The translations under genes were made by a program, and so were the position numbers. From Chitinophaga ginsengisoli (GTDB taxonomy: Bacteria > Bacteroidota > Bacteroidia > Chitinophagales > Chitinophagaceae): a DNA stretch of 64,000 nt. Shown here in pieces: positions 54,263 to 62,158 of this stretch. Within the stretch, counting starts at the first letter, position 1, and each line of letters begins with the position of its first letter. The stretch spans positions 434,001-498,000 of the forward strand of contig NZ_PYGK01000001.1 of the NCBI RefSeq assembly GCF_003014595.1. Reading direction: 5' to 3'. The notes under the pieces were generated by a model that worked only from the letters and a program-made list of their open reading frames with translations, was not told the DNA's origin and did no database searches.

Positions 54263-55402
54263 TCATACCGCCGGAATCGGCCTTCTTTTAAAGATATACT
54301 GCAGCTTTACAGAAAGTGCGTGAAACAACAATTTGGCGTTCGCATTGCGCTCTATATAATAACAGGCATTGTCCAGTTCCTGCATAATTAACTCCATTTG
54401 CTGAAGATCTGCCAGCTTTTGCAGTTTCCCTGCAAAGTCTGTTTCCTCATCGGAAAAGGCCAGCTGACTTCTGTCTATATATTTCAGCCGCAAAGTATGT
54501 TCCAACAGGTTGATAAAATAGCGTAGGAACTGTTTCTGGTTCTCGCGTCCCATTTTGGTACTGGCGATGCCTTCTATCCATCCCTGAAGGGCTACCCGGT
54601 TGCCAGTGAAAATATAGTTGAGCCAGTTGCGCAGCAGGTCGTGGTAATCATCATCCGATTGCTGGAGCAATTGCAACGCCTCCCGGTAATTGCCGGCAGC
54701 GATCGTTGCGGCCTGTCTCGCCTTAGGAGCTGGTATCTGCGCCCGTTTCATGAGTGCATCTATCATCACCTCTTTCGGCAGTGGATTGACTTTGATCAGA
54801 TGTGTGCGGGAAAGAATAGTAGCCAGGATCTGCTCCTGGTTTTCTGCCACCAGCAGGAAAATGGTATTGTCCGGTGGTTCCTCTATCAGCTTTAGCAGCC
54901 TGTTTCCCTCATTGCCCAGGTATTCGGGCATCCACATCAATAGTATCTTATAGGTACTCTCAAAGCTTTTCAGACTCAGCTTGCGGATGATATCCTGGCA
55001 TTCTGTAGCGGTAATATTCCCCTGTTTGTTCTCTGCCCCGATAAACTGTAACCAGTCATATGCATTACCATAAGGCTGGGCATCGATAAATTCCCGCCAC
55101 TCGGCTGCATAATCGGAACTTACCGGCTTATCGCCCGGTTTACGGGGGATGACCGGATAAGAGAAATGTATGTCAGGATGAATGTATTTACCTGCTTTCA
55201 TGCAGGCGCCACATTTGCCACAGGCGCCATCTGACTGTTTATCTTCGCAAACCAGGTATTGCGCAAACGCAAGTGCTATCGGAAGTCCGCCGGCTCCTTC
55301 AGGCGCCAGTATGATATTGGCGTGACTGAGACGGTTTTGTTCCGTGGACTTAATTAATTGTTGTCGTATATCTTCCTGACCTATGACATTCGAAAAAAGC
55401 AT
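54263..55402 (-). CDS. holB: DNA polymerase III delta' subunit
   Basis: 379 residues. It has an AAA+ clamp-loader fold with the zinc site 'CEDKQSDGACGKCGAC', the 'RLLKLIEEPPDNTIFLLVAEN' block and sensor 1-like 'SRTHLIKV' with the SRC motif degenerated. The P-loop position reads 'APEGAGGLPIA', lacking the Lys, so it should not bind ATP, as for many delta' subunits. It loads the sliding clamp at replication forks. It begins 9 bp after the gpx gene in gene order (gpx is downstream of it on the minus strand by coordinates 55412 upward). Confidence 0.9.
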   Translation of the reverse strand: MLFSNVIGQEDIRQQLIKSTEQNRLSHANIILAPEGAGGLPIALAFAQYLVCEDKQSDGACGKCGACMKAGKYIHPDIHFSYPVIPRKPGDKPVSSDYAAEWREFIDAQPYGNAYDWLQFIGAENKQGNITATECQDIIRKLSLKSFESTYKILLMWMPEYLGNEGNRLLKLIEEPPDNTIFLLVAENQEQILATILSRTHLIKVNPLPKEVMIDALMKRAQIPAPKARQAATIAAGNYREALQLLQQSDDDYHDLLRNWLNYIFTGNRVALQGWIEGIASTKMGRENQKQFLRYFINLLEHTLRLKYIDRSQLAFSDEETDFAGKLQKLADLQQMELIMQELDNACYYIERNANAKLLFHALSVKLQYIFKRRPIPAV

Positions 55403-55411
55403 GAACGCAAA

Positions 55412-55942
55412 TTAGTATTTCTTTTCTATCGCGGCCGTTACTTCAGGGGAAAGCGGTTGAGTTTTAGGTGAGAATACGGCTACGAGGTTACCTTTTTCAT
55501 CCAGCAGATACTTCTGGAAATTCCACTGTACTTCTGATGGTTCGAGGTGTTTGGCTTTACTTTCAGCCAGCAGCCATTTGTAGATCGGGTGGATGTCATC
55601 GCCTTTTACAGAGATCTTGGCAGCCATCGGGAAGGTAACTGCATATTTCTTGGTGCAGAACTCGTGAATCTCAGCGTTGGTACCAGGTTCCTGTGAGCCG
55701 AAATTGTTGGCAGGGAAACCGATGATCACCAGGTTCTTTTCGTATTTCTTATATAATTTTTCCAGTTCAGCGTACTGAGGGGTGTTTCCACACATAGATG
55801 CGGTGTTTACGATCAGGATCTTCTTTCCTTTGTAATCAGCAAAGTTGATCTTGCCTCCATCAACGCCATCTACTTTAAAGTCATATATAGCTCCGCTCTT
55901 CATGAATAATAGTATTGAAATCAACAGTGTCTTCAGTGTCAT
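55412..55942 (-). CDS. Glutathione-peroxidase-family thiol peroxidase
   Basis: 176 residues from ATG 55942; an earlier in-frame ATG at 55981 adds a poor extension. A short hydrophobic N terminus (TLLISILLFM) suggests export or membrane anchoring. The peroxidatic Cys is in 'NTASMCGNTPQY', followed by 'GFPANNFGSQEPG' (Gln) and 'VQWNFQKYLLD' (Trp-Asn-Phe). As a non-selenium GPx it probably reduces peroxides with thioredoxin. It lies between comF and holB in the minus-strand cluster. Confidence 0.9.
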   Translation of the reverse strand: MTLKTLLISILLFMKSGAIYDFKVDGVDGGKINFADYKGKKILIVNTASMCGNTPQYAELEKLYKKYEKNLVIIGFPANNFGSQEPGTNAEIHEFCTKKYAVTFPMAAKISVKGDDIHPIYKWLLAESKAKHLEPSEVQWNFQKYLLDEKGNLVAVFSPKTQPLSPEVTAAIEKKY

Positions 55943-56040
55943 ATAATTAAAATTGAGAGTGATTGTAAAAATTGTAAGCAAATAAAATTAAGTAAAATAT
56001 TGTATATAAGGTGTTAATGATAAGCGGATGGCTTGCTATT

Positions 56041-56730
56041 TTAATGGTGAGCAAAGGCCAGTGTACAAATGCTTACAGTGGCTCCGGCATTGATTAACAG
56101 GTTGCTGCATGCTTCAAGGGTAGCGCCGGTGGTAAGCACATCATCGACGAGCAGGATATGCTGATCTTTTAACTGGGCTGCAGGTTGGATGGAAAAGACG
56201 CCGGATACATTCTGCCAGCGGAGCAGGCGACCTTTATTGGTCTGTGAGGGAGAATAGTTGCTTCTGAAAAGTATTTTCTCTGTAACCGGTTTTCCCGTTA
56301 TGTTGCCAATACCATTTGCAAGGAGCATTGCCTGGTTATATCCCCGCTGTTGTAATTTGGTAGGATGTATGGGAACCGGCATAACACTGTTTATTTCGTA
56401 TAGCCACCTGCTTTGCAAAAGGATATTTCCCATCTGCTGACCTAAATGAGTAGCAATGTCCTCCCGCTGCCTGTATTTGAACTCGTAAATGAGCTGTTGT
56501 AATAAAGATGATTTCCGGTAATAGTAAGCTGCCATGGCATGCCGGATATTCACCCTTCCCCAGAAGATCTTTTCTACCGGGTTATGCTGCTGGTGTTGAT
56601 AACCGGTGAGCGGCAACCGGCACAGGCAACGAAGACAAAGGACTTGTTCCGTACGGGTAAGATCTGTACCACATCCATCACAGGTATGCGGATAGAAGAG
56701 ATCCAGCAGGGAGGATAACAGGTTTTTCAT
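56041..56730 (-). CDS. ComF family phosphoribosyltransferase-like protein
   Basis: 229 residues. The N-terminal zinc finger 'CDGCGTDL' with 'CLRCLCRLPL' is followed by a PRTase domain with 'PVPIHPTKLQQRGYNQA' and the PRPP loop 'ILLVDDVLTTGAT'. ComF proteins aid DNA uptake in competent bacteria and also occur widely with unknown role. The start codon lies inside a 20-bp inverted repeat (56717-56776). It is 56 bp downstream of radA. Confidence 0.9.
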   Translation of the reverse strand: MKNLLSSLLDLFYPHTCDGCGTDLTRTEQVLCLRCLCRLPLTGYQHQQHNPVEKIFWGRVNIRHAMAAYYYRKSSLLQQLIYEFKYRQREDIATHLGQQMGNILLQSRWLYEINSVMPVPIHPTKLQQRGYNQAMLLANGIGNITGKPVTEKILFRSNYSPSQTNKGRLLRWQNVSGVFSIQPAAQLKDQHILLVDDVLTTGATLEACSNLLINAGATVSICTLAFAHH

Positions 56731-56776
56731 TTTCAGATATAGATGCTTGATCTACTGAAAATAATGAAAACCTGTT
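56717..56776 (-). promoter_or_regulatory. Inverted repeat spanning the comF start codon
   Basis: AACAGGTTTTTCATTTTCAG (56717-56736) is complementary, with small bulges, to 56755-56776. On the minus strand the second arm contains the comF ATG. It could attenuate radA-comF read-through or mask comF initiation. Confidence 0.55.
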
Positions 56777-56786
56777 AAACGTAAAA

Positions 56787-58157
56787 TTAGAAGAGACTTC
56801 TGTAGACTTCATCTACTCTGCCTACAGGCACTACTTCAATATTGAATTTGCTGACATCTGTTCCTTTTTTATTGTAGCGACTGATGAAGATCTTCTCAAA
56901 TCCCAGTTTTTCTGCTTCTGCAATACGTTGTTCTATCCGGTTCACTGCACGGATCTCTCCGCTGAGGCCTACTTCTCCTGCAAAACAGATCTTGCTGCTG
57001 ATAGCTGCATCTTCATAGGAAGACAGCAACGCACATAACACTGCCAGGTCAATTGAAGGATCTTCTACACGAATACCACCGGCGATGTTCAGGAAGACGT
57101 CTTTGACACCAAAGTGGAAACCACCTCGTTTTTCCAGTACAGCCAGCAGTAGTTGTAATCTGCGCAGATCAAAGCCGGTAACAGTACGTTGCGGAGTGCC
57201 GTATACAGACTGGGTGACCAGCGCCTGTACTTCTACCAGCATAGGACGCATGCCTTCCATAGTAGCAGCAATAGCCACACCACTCAGCTGATCTTCCCGT
57301 TGCGATATCAGGATCTCTGAAGGATTGGTAACCTGTCTTAATCCTGCGCCGGTCATCTCATAAATGCCCAGTTCTGCTGTTGATCCGAAGCGGTTTTTGA
57401 TAGTGCGGAGTATGCGGTAGGCATAATGCTGATCACCTTCAAACTGCAGCACGGTGTCCACCATATGCTCCAGTATCTTCGGACCGGCAATAGCGCCATC
57501 TTTGGTGATATGACCAATAAGGAAGACAGGTGTATGGCTTTCTTTAGCAAAACGTTGCATTTCAGCCGTTGTTTCCCTGATCTGGGATACGCTGCCGGGA
57601 GCAGACTCGATGAAAGGCGATTGTAAGGTTTGAATAGAGTCAACAATAACGAGTTGCGGACGTAGCTTTTTTATTTCCTGGAAGATGGTTTGTGTAGATG
57701 TTTCAGTCAGCAGATAGAACAGGTCATTCTTCACCTGTAATCTGTCTGCTCTCATTTTTATCTGTTGTGCACTTTCCTCACCACTGATGTACAATGTAGT
57801 GATGTCTTTGAGTTGCAATGCATTCTGCAGGAACAGTGTGCTTTTACCGATACCAGGTTCACCACCTACAAGTACTAAGGAGCCGGGTACTATACCGCCG
57901 CCCAATACACGGTTCAGTTCTGCGTCGGGCGTGAGCAGGCGTTCTTCCTCTATTCCGCTCACTTCCGAAAGGTTCACGATGTTATCTGATCTGCCGTTTT
58001 CTTTTTCAGGTTGCCAGTTGGTATTACGTAAAGGAATATCTTTTTGTACTTTCTCTTCAACGAATGTATTCCATTGACCACAACTAGGACATTTACCAGT
58101 CCATTTAGCTGATTCGTATCCACAATTCTGACAGAAGAACGCAGTTTTAATTTTCAT
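56787..58157 (-). CDS. radA: DNA repair protein RadA
   Basis: 456 residues. Zinc finger 'CQNCGYESAKWTGKCPSCG', Walker A 'GGEPGIGKST', the RadA-specific 'KNRFG' motif and a Lon-like C-terminal domain ('DLAVLCALLSS') are all present. RadA is a RecA-like branch-migration helicase. The -7 box lies four bases before the ATG, predicting a leaderless mRNA. It leads the minus-strand cluster with comF, gpx and holB. Confidence 0.96.
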   Translation of the reverse strand: MKIKTAFFCQNCGYESAKWTGKCPSCGQWNTFVEEKVQKDIPLRNTNWQPEKENGRSDNIVNLSEVSGIEEERLLTPDAELNRVLGGGIVPGSLVLVGGEPGIGKSTLFLQNALQLKDITTLYISGEESAQQIKMRADRLQVKNDLFYLLTETSTQTIFQEIKKLRPQLVIVDSIQTLQSPFIESAPGSVSQIRETTAEMQRFAKESHTPVFLIGHITKDGAIAGPKILEHMVDTVLQFEGDQHYAYRILRTIKNRFGSTAELGIYEMTGAGLRQVTNPSEILISQREDQLSGVAIAATMEGMRPMLVEVQALVTQSVYGTPQRTVTGFDLRRLQLLLAVLEKRGGFHFGVKDVFLNIAGGIRVEDPSIDLAVLCALLSSYEDAAISSKICFAGEVGLSGEIRAVNRIEQRIAEAEKLGFEKIFISRYNKKGTDVSKFNIEVVPVGRVDEVYRSLF

Positions 58158-58161
58158 GCGG

Positions 58162-58169
58162 CAAATTTA
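58162..58169 (-). promoter_or_regulatory. -7 box of the radA promoter (TAAATTTG)
   Basis: Exact minus-strand TAnnTTTG box with only four bases (CCGC) before the radA ATG. Confidence 0.65.
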
Positions 58170-58748
58170 AAACGGAAATCATCGGCTCCGTAAAAAAGAA
58201 AAAATAAACGTTGAAGTGATGATGAAAAAATGAGAGAAAAGGGTGTAACGATATTAAAATTGACTTAAAAAAGGGGCGGTAGAAAATCGGGTAAAAAAGA
58301 AAAGAGCCAACAGAAATTTCTGCTGACTCTTTCTACTTACTAACCCATTAAATTCACGTCTAAATTACTAAATGACTACAGAATAAAAAAGTTTATTTAA
58401 TTGATGTGAATAACTTTTGATGACTTTTCATAATGTGACAGATCTGCCACCATAGCACGTTTCAGCGGTTAAAGGCATTCAATTATACTTTCATTGAAAG
58501 AGCGTAAAGGGTTGATAAATAGGAATGATGCCGCCTTAAATTATATATGAAATCGGCGTCATAAAAGCATAAAATATATCTGTCATAACGTCGGGATTGA
58601 CGTTTTAAAATTCTGTAAGGTGCCATATTGACAGTGTTAAATTTCCTAATTGGCAGTAAAAAGGGAGGTAGACCGGACCAATTCTTAAGGAAATCCTAAA
58701 ACACCCGGGAAGGCATGGTTTGGACGGCAATTTGATCATGCTTACCAG
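58170..58748. other. AT-rich intergenic region without a gene
   Basis: About 580 bp between radA and the metallopeptidase gene. It contains the orphan hairpin at 58290-58332 and a 9-bp inverted repeat (ATGATGCCG 58525-58533 with CGGCGTCAT 58554-58562). No credible reading frame was found on either strand. Confidence 0.55.
58290..58332 (-). terminator. Orphan hairpin with T tract on the minus strand
   Basis: AAAGAG...CTCTTT (58301-58332) forms a 16-bp stem with two mismatches and no real loop. On the minus strand it is followed by TTTTCTTTTTT. No gene ends here, since radA starts further along the same strand. It may end a small RNA transcribed from 58333-58500. Confidence 0.5.
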
Positions 58749-58756
58749 TAATTTTG
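58749..58756 (+). promoter_or_regulatory. -7 box of the metallopeptidase promoter (TAATTTTG)
   Basis: Exact TAnnTTTG match 21 bp before ATG 58778. Confidence 0.6.
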
Positions 58757-58777
58757 TATTGAATCCAAACTTCATTT

Positions 58778-59467
58778 ATGACACCTGGTATTATGTTTAC
58801 GTCGCTGATCTTTATCGGGATCAGCATGTTGGTAAGCTGGCGATTGAAAAGCAAAATGAGGCAATATGGGAATGTACCAACCTCTTCCGGGCTTACCGGG
58901 AAACAGATCGCAGAAAAGATGTTGAAAGACAATGGGATATATGATGTACAGGTAGTTTCTGTAGATGGCTTTTTGTCTGACCATTATGATCCGACCAATA
59001 AAACTGTCAATCTTAGCCCTGATGTTTATTCAGGGGCTAATGTAATGGCTGCCGCCGTGGCTGCGCACGAGTGTGGGCACGCGGTACAGCATCAGCGGGC
59101 TTATCCCTGGTTAGGGATGCGTTCTAAACTGGTACCGGCGGTACAGTTCAGTTCCAGTCTTGTACAGTGGGTGTTGCTGGGCGGTATATTATTGATCAAT
59201 GTCTTCCCAGCCTTACTACTGGGAGGTATTATCCTGTTTGGCGTGACCACACTTTTCTCCCTGATAACGCTGCCAGTCGAGTTTGACGCTTCCAAAAGGG
59301 CGCTGGCCTGGCTGGATAATACGAGCCTGCTGCGCCGGGAAGAGCATGATATGGCGAAAGATGCCTTGTGGTGGGCGGCGATGACCTATGTAGTAGCAGC
59401 GATCGCATCTATAGTGACCCTGCTGCAATATATAATGATCTACGCAGGTGCGAGGAACAGGGATTAA
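58778..59467 (+). CDS. YugP-like zinc metallopeptidase (membrane)
   Basis: 229 residues. The zinc motif HECGH is in 'AAAVAAHECGHAVQHQ' and the third ligand region is 'LPVEFDASKRAL'. An N-terminal helix and two or three C-terminal helices anchor it in the membrane. This is the DUF/YugP 'neutral zinc metallopeptidase' family, whose substrates are unknown. It is monocistronic with its own promoter and terminator. Confidence 0.9.
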   Translation: MTPGIMFTSLIFIGISMLVSWRLKSKMRQYGNVPTSSGLTGKQIAEKMLKDNGIYDVQVVSVDGFLSDHYDPTNKTVNLSPDVYSGANVMAAAVAAHECGHAVQHQRAYPWLGMRSKLVPAVQFSSSLVQWVLLGGILLINVFPALLLGGIILFGVTTLFSLITLPVEFDASKRALAWLDNTSLLRREEHDMAKDALWWAAMTYVVAAIASIVTLLQYIMIYAGARNRD

Positions 59468-59497
59468 TATTATTAATCATCTGTTAATCAATATGCC

Positions 59498-59532
59498 AAA
59501 GGTTGGGAAGGAGGTCTTTCCCGGCCTTTTTT
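59498..59532 (+). terminator. Terminator of the metallopeptidase gene
   Basis: AAAGGTTGGGAAGG pairs along 14 bp (with G-U pairs) with CTTTCCCGGCCTTT over loop AGGT and is followed by TTTTAT. Confidence 0.88.
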
Positions 59533-59550
59533 ATGTGCGGGGCTTCTATT

Positions 59551-59660
59551 GAGATATAGTAGAGATTCGCTTGAGATTCGCTTATCCTCCCTTAATCCTC
59601 CCTTTAAAAGGGAAGATTAAGGGAGGATAAGCGAATCTCAAGCGAATCTCAAACGAACAT
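59551..59660. repeat. Palindromic array of 11-nt repeats (element B)
   Basis: Ten consecutive 11-nt units fill 59551-59660. GAGATTCGCTT occurs twice (59562-59583), then ATCCTCCCTTA and ATCCTCCCTTT (59584-59605). After the centre at TTTAAA (59603-59608) the reverse complements follow in the same phase to about 59650. The two arms form a stem of about 44 bp with a single mismatch and almost no loop. The outermost units, GAGATATAGTA and CAAACGAACAT, are diverged. No reading frame or T tract fits a simple terminator. It shares only architecture, not sequence, with element A at 6841-6939. Confidence 0.92.
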
Positions 59661-60005
59661 GAACAATACAACTGTGGGCGTCCATATGACTCCCGGGGAA
59701 TCATTTTGACCTTTCCGTCTACCCAAGGTTGCGCCCTGGGCTACAAACAACGCGACTTCTACCGGAGCCTATCGCCGCGGATGATAGCCGGAGCAGAGGA
59801 GAATGCCTATTTTTCTGTGCTTCTGTCTTATTATTAAATCGTAGTATGTATTAATGGCTGATCTGCAACGGAAAATTGGCGTCACTTAATTATTCACTGT
59901 CTATGTTAATAATTTCATGTCAAAATTATTATTGAAAATCAATATGTTACAAAGGTGCTATTCAAAAAACTTCTCTAAAAGTATGGTTTTATGAATTAAG
60001 TGGAT
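59661..60005. other. Intergenic region upstream of rplM, no gene
   Basis: 345 bp. The first part carries 'CCCAAGGTTGCGCCCTGGGC' (near 59719), an inverted GCCC/GGGC core resembling those at 12035-12058 and 49724-49748. The second part is AT-rich leader sequence. No credible reading frame was seen. Confidence 0.5.
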
Positions 60006-60013
60006 TAGTTTTG
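60006..60013 (+). promoter_or_regulatory. -7 box of the rplM-rpsI promoter (TAGTTTTG)
   Basis: Exact TAnnTTTG box 59 bp before rplM. The leader contains a small hairpin (CCCAA/TTGGG, 60018-60032), which could be part of ribosomal-protein autoregulation. Confidence 0.65.
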
Positions 60014-60072
60014 CACTCCCAATTTGTTTGGGATAGTTATATCAGAACGTAAAAACTTTATTATATACTATA

Positions 60073-60516
60073 ATGAATACTTTAAGCTTCAGGACTAAAT
60101 CCGCCAATGACGCTACTGTAACGCGTGAATGGCACATCGTAGACGCTACCAACCTGACATTGGGTAGGATGAGCGCTAAGATTGCGGCAATCTTAAGAGG
60201 TAAGAACAAACCTTACTATACACCTCACACTGACTGTGGTGATTTCATTATTGTTATCAATGCTGAAAAAGTTCAGTTTACTGGTAATAAATGGAATGAC
60301 AAGGAATATCTGACTTTCTCTGGTTATCCAGGTGGTCAGAAAGCAGAAGTTGCTAAAGACCTGGTTCGTCGCAGACCAGAGCTGATCATAGAAAGAGCTG
60401 TAAAAGGTATGCTGCCTAAGAACCGTCTGGGACGTGCCATGTACAAAAAACTGTTTGTATATGCAGGCGCTGAGCATCCACACGCTGCGCAGAAACCGAA
60501 AACATTAACTTTCTAA
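60073..60516 (+). CDS. rplM: 50S ribosomal protein L13 (uL13)
   Basis: 147 residues with the L13 motifs '[19 protein letters not shown]', '[19 protein letters not shown]', '[19 protein letters not shown]' and '[19 protein letters not shown]'. It binds 23S rRNA early in 50S assembly. It is co-transcribed with rpsI, 14 bp downstream, the usual pairing. Confidence 0.98.
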   Translation: MNTLSFRTKSANDATVTREWHIVDATNLTLGRMSAKIAAILRGKNKPYYTPHTDCGDFIIVINAEKVQFTGNKWNDKEYLTFSGYPGGQKAEVAKDLVRRRPELIIERAVKGMLPKNRLGRAMYKKLFVYAGAEHPHAAQKPKTLTF

Positions 60517-60530
60517 TTTTTCTCTGATAC

Positions 60531-60920
60531 ATGGAAAAGCAAAAAAATACTATTGGTCGTCGTAAGGAAGCCGTAGCCCGTGTGTACATCAGCAAGGGTA
60601 CTGGTAACGTTGTTGTGAACGACAAAGACTATAAAGAATACTTCTCGCTGATATACCTGCAGAACCAGGTAGAACTGCCGCTGAAGACTATCGACGCTAC
60701 AGATAAATTTGATATAAAGGTAAATGCTGCCGGTGGTGGTATCAAGGGTCAGGCTGAAGCTATTAAGCTGGGTATTGCACGTGCACTTTGCGAAGTGAAC
60801 ATCGAATACCGTCCGGCACTGAAAGCAGCTGGTCTGCTGAAACGTGATCCAAGAGGCGTTGAACGTAAGAAACCAGGTAAAGCTAAAGCTAGAAGAAGCT
60901 TCCAGTTCTCTAAACGCTAA
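60531..60920 (+). CDS. rpsI: 30S ribosomal protein S9 (uS9)
   Basis: 129 residues. 'GRRKEAVARVYISKGTGNV', 'GGIKGQAEAIKLGIARAL' and the basic tail 'KARRSFQFSKR' are canonical. The C-terminal Lys-Arg reaches the P-site tRNA anticodon arm. It follows rplM. Confidence 0.98.
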   Translation: MEKQKNTIGRRKEAVARVYISKGTGNVVVNDKDYKEYFSLIYLQNQVELPLKTIDATDKFDIKVNAAGGGIKGQAEAIKLGIARALCEVNIEYRPALKAAGLLKRDPRGVERKKPGKAKARRSFQFSKR

Positions 60921-60994
60921 TAGTGATGAATGCGTGGAGCTATATGTGATACGCAGATTATTAACATTGACCTTTTATAACAGAGTATAATAAC

Positions 60995-62026
60995 ATGGAA
61001 AATAATACCTCATTACAGCAGCAGTTACTGGAGGCGGGTGTACACTTCGGTCACCTGAAGAAAAAATGGAACCCGAAGATGCTGCCTTACATCTTCGCAG
61101 AAAAGAAAGGTATTCACATCATAGATCTGAATAAAACCGTTGAAGGTTTACAGGATGCAGCTGCAGCCCTGAAATCTATTGCAAAGAGTGGTAAAAAGAT
61201 CATGTTCGTAGCCACTAAAAAACAGGCTAAAGAAATCGTAGCTGAAGCTGCAAAACGCGTTAACATGCCTTTCGTTACTGAAAGGTGGTTAGGTGGTATG
61301 CTGACCAACTTCGCTACTATCCGTAAGAGCGTTAAGAAGATGCAGAGCATCGAAAAGATGCTGGCTGATGGTACCCTTGATAGCATCACCAAGAAAGAGC
61401 GTCTGACCTTAACCCGCGATAAGGAAAAAATGGAGAAAGTTCTGGGTGGTATCGCTCAGCTGGCTCGTGTTCCTGCTGCGCTGTTCCTGGTTGACATCAG
61501 CCACGAACACATTGCACTGGCAGAAGCCCGTCGCCTGGGTATCTCTACCTTCGGTATGGTAGATACCAACTCCGATCCTACTAAAGTAGACTTCGCAGTT
61601 CCTGCAAATGATGATGCGACTAAATCTATCGCTATCATCACTAACTATATCGCAGCTGCAATCGCAGAAGGTCTGGCAGAAAGAGCAAATGAGAAAACTG
61701 ACGATGTAGTTGAAGAAGAAGAAGCAGATACCCAGTCAATGAAATTTGAACTGGAAGGTGGTGATGATCGTGGTGAAAGAGGCCGTAAACCTGGTGGTGG
61801 TCGTGGTCCTGGTGGCCCGGGTGCTGGCGGTGGACGTGGTCCTGGTGGTGGTAACCGCGGTGGCGGTGGTGGCAACCGTCCTGGTGGCGGCGGCGGTAAC
61901 CGTCCTGGCGGCGGTGGCGGCAATCGTCCTGGTGGCGGTGGTGGTAACCGTCCTGGCGGCGGTGGCGGCGGACAGCGTCGTCCTGCAGGTTCCGGCGGTC
62001 CTAGACCAGGCGGTGGCGGAAGATAA
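60995..62026 (+). CDS. rpsB: 30S ribosomal protein S2 (uS2) with long Gly-rich C-terminal tail
   Basis: 343 residues, about 100 more than usual. Residues 1-230 are normal uS2 ('[19 protein letters not shown]', '[14 protein letters not shown]', '[20 protein letters not shown]'). An acidic linker ([10 protein letters not shown]) leads to ~85 residues rich in Gly, Arg, Pro and Asn, including four 8-residue [12 protein letters not shown] units. It is an RGG-like, probably disordered tail. uS2 lies near the mRNA exit and helps recruit bS1, so RNA contact is plausible but inferred. The gene lies 74 bp after rpsI. Confidence 0.95.
   Translation: MENNTSLQQQLLEAGVHFGHLKKKWNPKMLPYIFAEKKGIHIIDLNKTVEGLQDAAAALKSIAKSGKKIMFVATKKQAKEIVAEAAKRVNMPFVTERWLGGMLTNFATIRKSVKKMQSIEKMLADGTLDSITKKERLTLTRDKEKMEKVLGGIAQLARVPAALFLVDISHEHIALAEARRLGISTFGMVDTNSDPTKVDFAVPANDDATKSIAIITNYIAAAIAEGLAERANEKTDDVVEEEEADTQSMKFELEGGDDRGERGRKPGGGRGPGGPGAGGGRGPGGGNRGGGGGNRPGGGGGNRPGGGGGNRPGGGGGNRPGGGGGGQRRPAGSGGPRPGGGGR
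61859..61954 (+). repeat. Four 24-bp tandem repeats within rpsB
   Basis: Units start at 61859, 61883, 61907 and 61931, each encoding GGGGGNRP. Synonymous third positions differ between units, so the peptide pattern is kept while the DNA has diverged. Confidence 0.9.
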
Positions 62027-62056
62027 TCTCCGTATACAGACATTATAAAATACAGC

Positions 62057-62103
62057 AATTGCGAATCGTGGACTTAGACCTCTTTGTTCCATGATTCGCA
62101 ATT
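62057..62103 (+). terminator. Hairpin between rpsB and tsf
   Basis: AATTGCGAATCGTGGA (62057-62072) pairs at 15 of 16 positions with TCCATGATTCGCAATT (62088-62103). No T tract follows, so it is more likely an attenuator or processing site than a full terminator. Confidence 0.6.
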
Positions 62104-62158
62104 CAGCTAATAGTTGATAAAGAATAAATATTAATCTATATTAAACTCATTATAAGTT

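Noticed and set aside
54263..55402. HolB as a degraded gene because its P-loop is broken
   Set aside because: Loss of the Walker A Lys is normal for delta' subunits; length and other motifs are intact.
61645..62101. Proline-rich and Thr/Arg-rich antisense frames over the end of rpsB
   Set aside because: They are the complement of the Gly-rich repeat DNA and have no start signals; the sense strand is clearly uS2.
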